Positions 30,571-40,589 of a stretch of DNA of 64,000 bases are shown here, piece after piece (the stretch's first letter is position 1; every line of letters starts with the position of its first letter). The notes beneath the pieces are model-generated. The model searched no databases, was not told the origin of the DNA, and saw only the letters and a list, made by a program, of their open reading frames with translations. Position numbers and translations under genes: made by a program. The stretch is from Pseudoips prasinana (Eukaryota; Arthropoda; Insecta; Lepidoptera; Nolidae). Location of the stretch: NCBI GenBank assembly GCA_951640165.1, contig OX621258.1, positions 9,261,501 to 9,325,500 on the forward strand, read 5' to 3'.

Positions 30571-32061
30571 TTTTTTCTTGCAATCTGTTATAAGTATTCT
30601 TATTTATAGGACTACCTCGAGAATCTTGACTATCGAATAAAAAAGTTAAGATAATTTGCCGTGGTCTAAATACGCTATTGCCAATAAATATATAGAATTC
30701 AAGATTCATACAAAGTAAGCCGAAAGGAATGGTGTTACCTGATTCTACGCCACTGTCTCAGTTCCTCCTTGCTGTACATAATGCTACATAATTATTATAA
30801 TTAATGATCCCAAACTCCGTCCGTTGCAAATGTGAAGAAATTCCGGACTCCAGGACCCTCATTAAAACAATTTTCACTCATAGCCTCAAAGTCAAGTTTG
30901 TTCAAAGGAAACTGCAAATTATACTAAAATAGGAAACTGAGAAATCCTATAAAAACATGACACATCCACATGTATGCGGTGGTTCGTCTTCGTATTTCTT
31001 CTATATTTTTATGTACGCGGTTTTTTCGTTGTTTTTGAACCAACTTTAATGATGATGATGCAGCTCATTACTGTTCCACTAGGACAAAGGCCTCCTTTAC
31101 AACAATTTGATCTGATCCCGCAGAAATTGTTTATAAAGGACTAGACCCTCTCTCTTACCTGGATGAACAGTAGTACACAATAAAATTACACTAAGTGGTG
31201 AGGCTCAGCCATTTCCAGAGGAATCGCATCAACAGTTTTGGATACCGCAATGAAATTAATCAGAAAGAAAAAAGAAGTTCGAAAAAGTAGTTCCACTTCC
31301 CTCCAGAACAAAGCGGGAAACGGGATGATATAACGAGGTTAGAACCTCATAAAACGAGAGAATTGCAACTAGAGAAACCAGTTGCAACAACACCGAGGAT
31401 AAATTTAAAGGGTCCTGAGTGAGCTGTTATATTTGATTCCAAAATTGCTTAAGTAAACTACTCTAGATATTGGTTGCAAGCTATTTAATATAATAATATG
31501 AGGTTCATTTTGCCACTCAGATCGCACTGCCGCTTTAAGCCGCTTAGCATAAGGTTGGCTATATGCTTGTTGTTGTTGTATGAAATATAAAGTAGTTCAA
31601 CTAAACCTGAATTATCTTAGTTACGCACATGAATAAGTAACGAAGTTACATCTACATCGCAAATGACACCCATGACAGTTTTATTTTATTAAAACTTATA
31701 AAATAAATAAATATGCCGTAGACCTCAGTATGATACAAAAGAGTTAAAAGTTAATAAATATTACACGCTAAAGCTATAAAACTTAATAATTTATATTAGT
31801 AGCCGTTTATGAGGTTCGAACATGGTGTAATTAGGGACCCGTGGATTATCACGTAAAACTATTCAAGACGGGATAATAACTTATTGACTAATATTTTTAT
31901 TGGTTTCGGAAGATTTAGATAGGTATTTCAATAGGAATCGGTTTAAGGACGTTTGTGTAGTACTAATTAATGTTTTTTTTAACAGTTGATGTATTAACAT
32001 TATTTTTATGGGTCTACCACAATTTGGTATATCTCTTGTTGTGCAATTATTGCTATTAGTT
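30571..32061. other. No gene recognised; one RTE tail at about 31048-31110
   Basis: At 31048 a reverse RTE-type tail occurs (GATGATGATGCAGCTC, GGACAAAGGCCTCC). The rest shows no coding region or family I know; AG-rich sequence at 31250-31390 is unassigned. Confidence 0.45.
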
Positions 32062-32150
32062 AATGTTCAGCTCTTATCCATCCGGAGTTTGTCTGGGAGA
32101 GATCGCTTTATACGATAAGACCGCCCTTTGTAAAACTTGTCTTTGTCATA
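32062..32150 (+). repeat. Repeat G
   Basis: GTCTGGGAGAGATCGCTTTA and CGATAAGACCGCCCTTTGTA, compare 12948-13090. Confidence 0.55.
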
Positions 32151-32177
32151 TTTCATGTCATATGTATTCACAATTTT

Positions 32178-32370
32178 CTGACCTTATCATCTTCCCTGAT
32201 TTGAATGACCCGGGATTTGAACCCACAATGTCAATAACTGCGGTTAAGCACGCTACCGCTAGACTAACGAGGCAGTCATTCAAACACAATGTCTATAATG
32301 TAGGTTACATGATTCTGCATTGTGGGTTCAATTCCCGAGTCACTCAAATCAGGGAAGATGAAAGGGTCAG
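32178..32370. repeat. 53-bp inverted repeat around a SINE family B head
   Basis: Arms 32178-32230 and 32318-32370 (outer CTGACCTTATCATCTTCC; inner GGATTTGAACCCACAATG) are near-complementary with a few mismatches. The 87-bp spacer holds the box A end CGCTACCGCTAGACTAACGA. The SINE box B region is therefore present once in each orientation. Confidence 0.82.
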
Positions 32371-32387
32371 CAGATTGGTAATGATGC

Positions 32388-32662
32388 ATCCCCTGCTTAC
32401 TTACTTACTTATCGTATGGGCAGTGGTAACCCTGGTTTCAGAGTTGTTCAAGCCCTGTAGTCCTCTGACATGGCTTAACGACTGTTGTCTAATGGCTACA
32501 CCCGGGACCGACAGCTTAACGTGCCCTCTGAAGCACGGAGACGCTCAGAAATTAAACCACTTTGGCGGTCACCCATCTACGGACTGACCGTGAGCCTAGT
32601 TGCTTAACTTCGCCTATCATTTACGGAGCAGCATCTAGCTATGAGCGCCTCAAGCAAGCATC
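32388..32662 (+). repeat. Repeat E, well-preserved copy
   Basis: ACTTACTTACTTATCGTATG, CAGTGGTAACCCTGGTTTCA, GACATGGCTTAACGACTGTT, TTAACGTGCCCTCTGAAGC, GGCGGTCACCCATCTACGG and GCTATGAGCGCCTC. No coding, no tRNA boxes. The ACTT repeats at the left could be a tail read in reverse, so the true orientation may be minus. Confidence 0.8.
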
Positions 32663-32744
32663 TTAGGTTATCGCTTACTATATGGTGACGTATGCTTACT
32701 TTCTATAATTAAAATGCTTACATTCTAATCCTATAATAATAATT

Positions 32745-32992
32745 ATAATAATATATAGGGACAATGTCACACAGATCATCCTAGCCCCAGACTAAGCAAA
32801 GCTTGTACTATGGGTACCAGGCGACGATATACATACATATAGATAAATACTTAAATACATAAAAAACATCTATGACTCAGAAACAAATATTCGTGCTCAT
32901 CACACAAATATTTGCACTTACCGGGATTCGAACCCAGGACCACCAGCTTCGTAGGCAGGAGCACCACCAACTAGGCTACGGTGACCGTCAAT
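32745..32992 (-). mobile_element. tRNA-derived SINE (family C)
   Basis: Reverse copy: GGACAATGTCACACAGATC, AGCAAAGCTTGTACTATGGG, box B complement GGGATTCGAACCCAGGACC, head complement CAACTAGGCTACGGTGACC. Near-identical copy at 47664-47905. The 3' body is related to family A; the tRNA head differs. Confidence 0.88.
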
Positions 32993-33375
32993 CCTGACCT
33001 TTAGTTCCAAGTAAACACAGACGTAATACTTAAAAGATCACTCAAATGCTAAGAGTCTTTTAATCAGCCGTAATGAAGATTGATTAAATTACATAAAACA
33101 AAAGAAAACTCTTTTAAGTTTAAGTTTTTAAGACTCCAAATAGTCTCTAAATCTTAAATATGAAATAAAGAGGCAGTAAAATTTCTCGAAATAAAGTTTT
33201 ATGAAAAGATATAAGATTATCTTGAAAAATATTAACCCCACAGTTTTACTTGACTTCAAGTACTTAATTTATATTTTCTTCTTAGGTACTAATATTTTTG
33301 GGCTACCGACATAAATACAGAAAGTGAACAAAAATATTGAATACAAGCTTTTCCCGTAGCTTCTCTCATATTTTT
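32993..33375. other. AT-rich, no gene seen
   Basis: No coding potential or known repeat. Confidence 0.45.
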
Positions 33376-33439
33376 ACGGGCCGGTTGGAGGGTTGGTAGA
33401 TGTTTGCCTTTCACGCCGCAGGTTCGATTCCCACCCAGG

Positions 33440-33677
33440 GGCTCTACCGGCTAAGTCACCGAACATCGATTTCTTAAATGGCGTTCAAATAAATAAAGGT
33501 TAAAATGACTTAATCAATCGTTAAATCGGCTTCCATGAGCACATGTGGCGTCATAAATGGTCCGGAATCGATTGTCAACGTTGAAACCGATTTAACAATT
33601 GATTAAGTCATTTTAAACCTTTATTTATTTGAACGCCATTTATGAAATCGATGTTCGGTGACTTAGCCGGTAGAGCC
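33440..33677. mobile_element. MITE with about 105-bp TIRs, TSD CCAGG
   Basis: Ends GGCTCTACCGGCTAAGTCAC on both strands; the inverted match continues for roughly 105 bp with few changes. CCAGG flanks at 33435-33439 and 33678-33682; because the ends are G/C-rich the TSD could be read as 3-5 bp. No coding capacity; superfamily not assigned. Confidence 0.88.
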
Positions 33678-33774
33678 CCAGGATAGATATTTGTTTGGAT
33701 GAACATGGCTGTTTGTCCTGAATATGGGTGTAATTATCTATATAAGTATGTATTTACAAAGGAAAAGTAGTGTA

Positions 33775-33893
33775 ATAAATAAATAAATAAAATAAAAAAG
33801 GTTTTTATTCACGTAGACTTTAAAAAAGCGCTTGTAAATAGTCAGAACATGTTTGTAGTATTATAGTTGTATACATTATTATTAGTGTATGTA
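33775..33893 (-). mobile_element. Jockey-type LINE 3' end stub
   Basis: Reverse copy of the 3' terminus of the 1662-3878 LINE: TAAATAAATAAAATAAAAAA, ACTTTAAAAAAGCGCTTGTA, AGAACATGTTTGTAGTAT. AGTGTA at 33769-33774 and 33894-33899 is a likely TSD. Confidence 0.85.
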
Positions 33894-33925
33894 GTGTATC
33901 AGTTATCTGGTTTCCATAGTACAAA

Positions 33926-33988
33926 CTCTGCATAGCTTGGGATCAAATGGCTTGACAACACGGCCATTTGATCCCAAGCTAAGCAGAG
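33926..33988. repeat. 26-bp palindrome inside the SINE
   Basis: Arms 33926-33951 and 33963-33988 (CTCTGCATAGCTTGGGATC and complement), loop 11 bases. Other family A copies have this SINE segment once. Confidence 0.85.
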
Positions 33989-34016
33989 TCTGGTTTAATG
34001 CCAGGATATAATTATT

Positions 34017-34398
34017 ATATTTCTGATAATACAAATGAGTTAATACAAGGATTTCTTAGTTAATAGTTAGATATTCATCAGTAAAATCAGAGTAATGTAG
34101 TTGTTTTGGGTATTTTTCAACCGGATTTTCTAATAGCTCTGTTACATTGCTAGATTTAGCTTCTTAATCCCACGTCCTTACGCTTTTACGTCTCAACCCT
34201 TTCCGGCAGTAGGGGCATACTTGCCATCATATTTTAAACTCTATTGGAATGTGATAAAGTTCGAAACCAATTAATTAGAAACATAGATACTTACTGCTTT
34301 ATACAGCCTTAACTACTGATCTGATACAAGTAACCCAGTATACGTAAGCTATCTTTTCTTTTCTCCAATAAATTCGTACACCTTTTGCTACCATTATC
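34017..34398. other. No gene seen
   Basis: No coding potential or known repeat. Confidence 0.45.
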
Positions 34399-34525
34399 CT
34401 TTGATAATAAATTCTGGTCCATCCAACGCAAATAAGTTGCCTGGAAGAGATCCCTTTTAGTAATACGGCCGCCAACTGCAAAATATTGTCCTGTTTATAT
34501 TCCTCATGTACTAAAGTGTACTTCA
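34399..34525 (+). repeat. Repeat G
   Basis: GCCTGGAAGAGATCCCTTTT, TACGGCCGCCAACTGC, ATTGTCCTGTTTATATTCC. Confidence 0.55.
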
Positions 34526-34529
34526 TCTT

Positions 34530-34800
34530 CTGATGCTTGCTTGCTTATCGTATGGGCAGTGGTTACTCTGGTGTCAGAGTTGTTCAAGCCATCCAATAGA
34601 AATCTGACATGGCTTAACGACTGTTGCCTAATGGCTACAACCGGGATCGACAGCTTAACATGCCCTTCGAAGCACGGTGACTCTCAGAAATTAAGTAAAC
34701 CACTTTAGCGGTAGCCCATCTAAGGACTGACCGCGAGCCTAGTTCCTTAACCTCGCCAATCACTTGCGGAGCGGTGAGAGCATCTGGCTATGAGCCATTC
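34530..34800 (+). repeat. Repeat E, well-preserved copy
   Basis: CTTATCGTATGGGCAGTGG, TCTGGTGTCAGAGTTGTTC, TGGCTTAACGACTGTTGCC, CAGCTTAACATGCCCTTCG, GGTGAGAGCATCTGGCTATG. Confidence 0.82.
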
Positions 34801-34916
34801 TTCTGATAATGATAAAATTATAGACACACATGTTCAATGGCAAAGAAAGGAGATAATGTACCTTTCATCCACAATAAAGTACTATTCCTGAAGTATAACG
34901 CAAGTAAAGCCGCGGA

Positions 34917-35303
34917 CATGCTCATAGCCAGTTGCACAAACTACTCCGTGAGTGACCGGCGAGGAAAGGCACCTACGCAAGCGGTCAGTTTATAGATGGG
35001 TGACTGTTAAAGTGGTAAAGTTTCTGAACGCCTTCGTGATTAAGTCCCGGTAGTTATAGTTAAGCCATGTCCGACGCCTACTGGGCAGCTTGTACAAGTC
35101 TCACCGGAGCAGCATACCCGCTCCCGGGGCTTCTCCCTTCAGGCGCCAAGAGAAATCCACAGGATAGGTTTAGTCGGTGCGATTCTGACGTATCCACCAG
35201 TAGACACTTTTGCGAATGGCATGGCAGGCATTTCCTCTGCCTTATCAAAAAAAAAGCTTGAACAACTCTGACTCAAGGTAACCACTGTCCATAAAACAAA
35301 GAA
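34917..35303 (-). repeat. Repeat E interrupted by an R1-like LINE stub
   Basis: Reverse copy: CATGCTCATAGCCAGTTGC, TAGATGGGTGACTGTTAAAG, TAAGCCATGTCCGACGCC, then after the insert GCTTGAACAACTCTGACTCA and GTAACCACTGTCCATAAAAC. Confidence 0.85.
35102..35255 (+). mobile_element. R1-like LINE 3' stub with TSD
   Basis: Insert CACCGGAGCAGCATACCCGC, GGCGCCAAGAGAAATCCAC, ending CTTATCAAAAAAAAA. The target sequence is duplicated: GCTTGTACAAGTC (35088-35100, continuing to T at 35101) and GCTTGAACAACTCT (35256-35269), two mismatches. Only the last roughly 150 bp of the element were copied. Confidence 0.86.
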
Positions 35304-35560
35304 GAAATTTATTTCGCTTAAAAACGTGGTACATACAGGATGTTTACATAAGGTTTATGTTCACACATTTTGTCTACAGAGACATGCGAATATATATTTT
35401 TTGCATGTAGTCTTAATAAATATATAATTAATTATTGTAATTTAATGTAAATAAAGAAATAAGATAAAGGCAAAAACCTAATAAAATAAATATATTTAAA
35501 TCGGTCTACAAACGGAAGATATCACGTAACATTACCGATAGTCGCGTTAAGAACCTCCTT
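35304..35560. other. AT-rich, no gene seen
   Basis: No coding potential or known repeat. Confidence 0.4.
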
Positions 35561-35562
35561 CT

Positions 35563-35790
35563 TATCATCATCATCACGTCAGCCGAATGACGTCCACTGC
35601 TGGACAAAGGCCTCCCCAAAAGATTTCCAAAATTGGAGGGATATGCCACAATCGCTACACTTGGTAGGCGGGCTGGCGATCGCAGTATGATGTTCATAGT
35701 ACCCAGAGAGACGCTGCTGCCCGTTCTCAGGTAGGTATTCCCTCGGGTCGAATTCTACGCCTCCCAGGGATGAGATAGGGTGATTGTGTG
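35563..35790 (-). mobile_element. Short RTE-related element
   Basis: Reverse: ATCATCATCATCACGTCAGC, GGACAAAGGCCTCCCCAAAA, GAGGGATATGCCACAATCGC, GCTGGCGATCGCAGTATGA, CTCGGGTCGAATTCTACGCC. Confidence 0.84.
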
Positions 35791-35837
35791 ATGTCTTTTC
35801 CGTAAGCCACATATTAACTAACTACGTCAGTACACTC

Positions 35838-36178
35838 ACTAACGCGACGTCCTGCGTGAGCGATCTAGACGCGAACGCGACGCGGCGCGGCGCGAAAACA
35901 ACAAACAGTCGAAACCTATTGAAGTACTTGACCAAAAGCGCGTGCGCTGCGGTGCGGAGCGACGCGACATGAAGCGAACGCGATCAGTTGGCTTGATATT
36001 TTCGCGCGAACAGGATGCGTAGCCGTCGTGTTTTTGCGGCGTCGGTGGCGGCTTCGCGAGATGATTCGCGTGCACGTAGGACACCGCCACCGCGCCGCAT
36101 CGCATCGCTCTGAATTCGCGTGTCACCGCTTCATAATCGCGTTCACTTTGGATCGCCTACGTAGGACGTAGCGTTAGT
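35838..36178. mobile_element. CpG-rich foldback element
   Basis: Inverted ends ACTAACGCGACGTCCTGCGT and ACTAACGCTACGTCCTACGT, about 28 bp. The interior is rich in CG dinucleotides (GCGACGCGGCGCGGCGCG near 35880), unlike the AT-rich surroundings, with an inner inverted pair around GGTGGCGG/CCGCCACC. Open frames in it look incidental. Probably a non-autonomous DNA transposon; TSD not resolved. Confidence 0.7.
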
Positions 36179-36735
36179 CAGTTAGTTAAAAATACTTAGT
36201 ACTGTGAAGTATTACTACTAAAACTCCAAATATGAACTAAAAAAATTCTTCCACGATTATTTGAAGCGCATACATTTTTATACTAGAAGTGAGGTAAAAG
36301 CCGCTGTTAATCACTAACGTCCCGAGTACCGACATAAAATATTTTTTCAGGGTAAAAGGTTATGAATATTTTTTATACTTTCCCTTCCTGTTGCCACTTT
36401 TCTCGCATCGACAAGGACGGGTGGTACATTAATATTACAGTGCTTCGTAACTGAAAATAAATGTATTTTTATCAATGAAATTGAAGGTAATATTGACCAC
36501 GACCAGCCCAAACAGTAACTTATTCAACCACAAATAATAAGGTGCTGGTTTCAAATAGCCGGTCAAACCAACTTTTCCTTGTGCAATTACCGGGTTACCT
36601 ACCAAGAGACTACAGGGATTTACCCCTAAGAAGTGTACGAAGTATGTCCAGACTGCACTCAGAGATTTAGGGATAGAATAAAAAGAATTTGAGGTTAGTA
36701 GAAATGATCGTGAAGGGTAGAAGTGCTGTACGTGA
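36179..36735. other. No gene supported
   Basis: A reverse open frame spans 36435-36866 but crosses the palindrome at 36736 and has no recognisable domain. Confidence 0.45.
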
Positions 36736-36787
36736 GTACACCCATACATAGAGACGACCACCCGGTCGTCTCTATGTATGGGTGTAC
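36736..36787. repeat. Perfect 23-bp palindrome
   Basis: GTACACCCATACATAGAGAC and the rest of a 23-base arm, six-base loop CACCCG, exact complement. Confidence 0.92.
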
Positions 36788-36837
36788 CTTTGAGGACACC
36801 GACGGGATGGTGCTGAGTTCTCTCTGGGTCATTAAAG

Positions 36838-37142
36838 AAAATCGTAGGAAAGTCAAAACTGTACATTGATTTTTTTTTTAAAGGATACCTGGGGCGTGAT
36901 TTACTATCGATACTGAAGCCAAAAATATGGTTTTTAGAATCTTTGTCTGTTTATCTGTTTGTCTGTATGTATGTCCGGGCTAAACTCAAAAAGTACTGCA
37001 TCGATTTACTCAAATTTTGCATGAATATTACGAAGAGGTCGGGTCAACATATAGGCTACATATTATCACGCTATCACCTACGGGGGAGGAGCTGTGATAA
37101 TTTATAAAATTTAACGCGGGTAAAACCACGGGGCACAGCTAG
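36838..37142 (+). mobile_element. Helitron, long type, 5' end missing
   Basis: Begins within AAAATCGTAGGAAAGTC; ends with a changed hairpin GCGGGTAAAACCACGGGGCA and CAGCTAG then T. Confidence 0.85.
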
Positions 37143-37660
37143 TTTGAAATATACGTTCTTGGCGGGAGTACGCCAACCGTTTCATATAACGATTTATAAA
37201 TAGGAAGTGGAAGTCAAATTGTATTTTTCTTTTCTTTAGTGTAGCGCTGTGGTTACCCTGCAGTGTAACAAACTGCCTTACTTCAATTCAATTGTAGTCA
37301 GAAATTTAATTACTACTAAAATATCACAAACGGACAATTCCTATTGAACTCCTTTTGTACAAAATCAATATAGTGTACTGGGAGCCATTCCTTACACAAA
37401 GTATGAATACACCATACACTATTGAAAACCAAACCAATTAAGGCTTATTTGTGGGGTTAGTCCATACTATTCAATACTAAAGAGTAACGAACTTTGACAG
37501 ACTATAGATTACAGTTTCAAAGGAAGTCCGCTAATCACAAATTCTGGCAAAACGCGTGATTTGAAAGACAATTGAACATAGTTGATAACATTTGATAATC
37601 CTTTCATGAGATGGACATGTAGATGGACTAAAGAAATTCTACCAGCTAACTCTTAGCGCA
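37143..37660. other. No gene recognised
   Basis: Segments near 37400-37490 (TGAATACACCATACACTATT) resemble the unit of the 253-bp tandem repeat at 38.9-39.4 kb. Confidence 0.4.
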
Positions 37661-37679
37661 AAGTCTAGTACATGTTAAC

Positions 37680-37950
37680 AGGAAACATCTACGAATGGTG
37701 ATAGGCACAATTATTGGACACTCTGCTCTATCCAAAGCCTCTTCAGAACTGGCGTTACCGACAGCTGCCGCTGCTGCAGTGCAGAGGTTGCATCGAAATT
37801 GAGAAAGCACCACCAGTTCACGTATTGCAAGCGTAAGCTGCCAACGGAAAAAATCCTGAACTATGCAAAGATGCTGCAGAAGCCACTCAAGGCAAGCTTT
37901 TGAGGTTTTTAAGACTTCTAGACGGAACTAAAATGGATCGAGTAACCAAA
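37680..37950 (+). mobile_element. LINE C-terminal remnant, frameshifted
   Basis: Fragments VIGTIIGHSALSK, CRGCIEIEKAP and LLRFLRLL, in different frames, recall the region after RT/RNase H in I/R1/LOA-like LINEs (GHxxL..., CRxC, final helix). Old and broken. Low-certainty assignment. Confidence 0.4.
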
Positions 37951-37978
37951 TGATAAAATAATGAAATTTATTCAGCAC

Positions 37979-38210
37979 TAGATAATTAAACATAATCTCT
38001 TGACAATAACTTGATACGAGCTAGCTAAATATCATTGCTGTAATAAAATAAATTTTATAAATGTTTTCATACAAGATGTACCTAAATATCTATGTTACTA
38101 GAAATAATATCTAATGTATACAACTATATTACTACAAACATGTTCTGACTATTTACAAGCGCTTTTTTAAAGTCTACGTAAATAAAAACCTTTTTTATTT
38201 ATTTTATTTA
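37979..38210 (+). mobile_element. Jockey-type LINE 3' end stub
   Basis: Near-identical to 3630-3878: AATTAAACATAATCTCTTGA, TTCATACAAGATGTACCTAA, ACAAGCGCTTTTTTAAAG, TTTATTTATT tail. Confidence 0.9.
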
Positions 38211-38464
38211 TACTTGGGTATTTACTGTCAAGCTCACAATGCAGTAGGTACAAAACCATTGTAGAAACAGTATAAAAGTATCCAAAAATATTATATTAGT
38301 CCGCCGTCCGCGTGAACTAAGTCAAGCAAAATGACCTAATTGGGCGGCTAGGTACGGAAACCGACTGTCCAACTAACTTAATCTTTCTAACAAAGTCCTA
38401 AGAACACAATTAATGATATCATGGTTTGTATACTACACGGGAACCAACAATCACTAATGTATGG
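38211..38464. other. No gene seen
   Basis: No coding potential or known repeat. Confidence 0.4.
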
Positions 38465-38806
38465 GGTAGCTCCGAGAGCAATGCATGCAGATCGAATCAG
38501 ACATGTCGCAATCCGCAGGCGAACCAAAATAACCGACAATCCAAAGAATTGCCAAGCTTAAGTGGCAATAGGCAGGTCACATAGCTCGCAGAAGCGACGG
38601 TCGCTACGGCACAAAGGTTCTCCAGTGGTAACTATGTACCGCAAGACGAAGAGTGGGGGTCTTGCCCACTAACACTCTCACTCACTAGGTGGACCGATAA
38701 TTTTGTGAGAGTCGCTGAAGTCACTGATTGGAAATTGGGGAATTCTTTCGGGGAGGCCTTTGTCCAGGAGTAGATGTTTTGGCTGACATGATGATGATGA
38801 TGATAC
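38465..38806 (+). mobile_element. RTE-type 3' end, different lineage
   Basis: Parallel to the C-terminal RTE region: AAGCTTAAGTGGCAATAGGC (cf. AKLKWQWARH), GTCGCTACGGCACAAAGGTT, TGGACCGATAATTTTGTGAG, GAGGCCTTTGTCCAGGAG, then ATGATGATGATGATG. Frame broken. Confidence 0.8.
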
Positions 38807-38905
38807 CGACGATATAGGGTTAGACCATACTATTTAATGGAATAGTGTAGGGCTAGGAAATACTCGTTGTACAAGTTCAATAACCAAACTTCATTCGGCT
38901 TCTCT

Positions 38906-39393
38906 AAACTTTGAATACATCATACGCTATTGTAAAGTAAAAGTAAGTTTTCAATACTATGGATTAGGACTAGGAACTTTGGTAAATGGCTTATAATAGA
39001 AAACATTTTCATTGGTTGGGTCATTGTTTGGGCGCCATCGGTACATACATTCATCACGGTCGGTGACCGCCGGATTAAACAACGCAACCAATGGTCCTTC
39101 GAGCCGGATTATCGGTTGCATTGTATGTAACAAGTATATTAATTACTACTTCCTATACAAACTTTGAATACATCATACGCTATTGTAAAGTAAAAGTAAG
39201 TTTTCAATACTATGGATCAGGACTAGGAACTTTGGTAAATGGCTTATAATAGAAAACGTTTTCATTATTTGGGCATCATCGGTACATACATTCATCACGG
39301 TCGGTGACCGCCTGATTGAATAACGCAACCAATGGTCCTTCGAGCCGGATCATCGGTTGCATTGTAGATAACGAGTATATTAATTACTGCCTA
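38906..39393 (+). repeat. 253-bp tandem duplication
   Basis: ACTTTGAATACATCATACGC recurs at 38908 and 39161. Shared blocks include GGACTAGGAACTTTGGTAAA, ATCACGGTCGGTGACCGCC and AATGGTCCTTCGAGCCGGAT. Nothing recognisable is encoded. Confidence 0.88.
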
Positions 39394-39828
39394 AACATTA
39401 AAGTAAAAAGATATATATAGGTAGCGATTGAGTAACCTCAATGGCCGTCGTCCGTGATAAATGTGCCATGTCGTGTGCCGATGGTGCCCGAACATTGTGC
39501 GCTAAAAACATTAGTCAACCTATTGTGTGCCGAAATTCAACATACCTACCAGTCTTGTTATGATATAATTTTATCAAATTTTATTAGAAGTTCGCAAAAA
39601 TTTCAGTATTCTATTTGGACTCAATATAACCCCTTCATGGTTATGCGATTTTCTTCGAGTAATTAACAATTAAATTGTCTTCACAGCTGCCTATGTAATT
39701 TAGCCTAATACTTTTTAATTCTAACATGTTACCTAAACAAATGAAACACCCACTCACAAACATATTATACTAATTATATCATACCGTGTAGTCTACATTT
39801 GGATTTTTATATTCATACATACGTGAAT
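39394..39828. other. No gene seen
   Basis: No coding potential or known repeat. Confidence 0.4.
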
Positions 39829-40011
39829 GCTTGCTTGTCACGCCGCATGTCTTGGGTTCGATTCCCATCCGGGACCGATATTTGTGTGCATTAACATGTC
39901 TGTTTGTCCTGAGTCTGGGTGTAATTATCTATATAAGTATATATTTACAAAAGAAAAGTAGTATATGCAGTATATCAGTTATCTGGCTTCCATAGTACAA
40001 GCTTTCCTTAG
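39829..40011 (+). mobile_element. SINE family A, 3' truncated at a family B SINE
   Basis: TTGGGTTCGATTCCCATCC, GAGTCTGGGTGTAATTATC, ATATCAGTTATCTGGCTTCC; the sequence switches at 40012 to a reverse family B copy and the family A 3' end does not resume. Confidence 0.82.
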
Positions 40012-40277
40012 ACAGGGGCACTTTCTATTCCTTCACTCTCATGATCTTATGGGACGACTAGCGACACGAACGCAAAGAGGTCAGATACAGGACCGATGGC
40101 TTTACGTGCTCTCCGAGGCAAGGGGATGCAATGCCGCCAACTCCCAGACTTCGGGTGGATACTGAATGAAATATTTTTACGAAAAAATCCCAAGATCACT
40201 TTTTGACCCAACCAGGGATTTAAACCCAGGACCTCATTATCTTTGTTGAACACGCTACCGTTAGACCAACGAGGCTT
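40012..40277 (-). mobile_element. SINE family B
   Basis: Reverse copy: AGGGGCACTTTCTATTCC, ACTCCCAGACTTCGGGTGG, CAGGGATTTAAACCCAGG, CTACCGTTAGACCAACGAGG. Confidence 0.85.
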
Positions 40278-40589
40278 ATTACTTTATTACTGAAGATCGG
40301 GTCGAGTACAACTTCAGATTGCTATCACTTATCAGTAAGTGCAAGAGAATCCCGACTGACCAATTACGGTCCAAATAGATGGTCGGTTCACGAGTTAGCG
40401 CCAAGAAACAAGAACTTTGATGTACAATTAGTGTTGGCATCACGCCAGTTAAAAGGTTGAGCCAGGTTTTCTAAGAAACATGGCCGCCACGTCGTTAGGT
40501 CTACATTACGGCTGTGGATTGTTTGTGAACAAAAAGTTAAGGACTTAAGTTATGGATAGGTCTGGGATTGTAACATTATATATTTTTTC

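Larger units (their letters stand above)
33376..34016 (+). mobile_element. SINE family A interrupted by a MITE and a LINE tail
   Basis: SINE pieces: head and box B 33376-33439 (ACGGGCCGGTTGGAGGG, GGTTCGATTCCCACCCAGG), body 33683-33774 (GAACATGGCTGTTTGTCCTG), 3' part 33900-34016 (GTATCAGTTATCTGGTTTCC, GCCAGGATATAATTAT). Both insertions have TSDs, so the SINE is oldest. Confidence 0.9.

Noticed and set aside
36435..36866. 143-codon reverse frame
   Set aside because: It crosses a perfect palindrome and shows no domain or conserved pattern.
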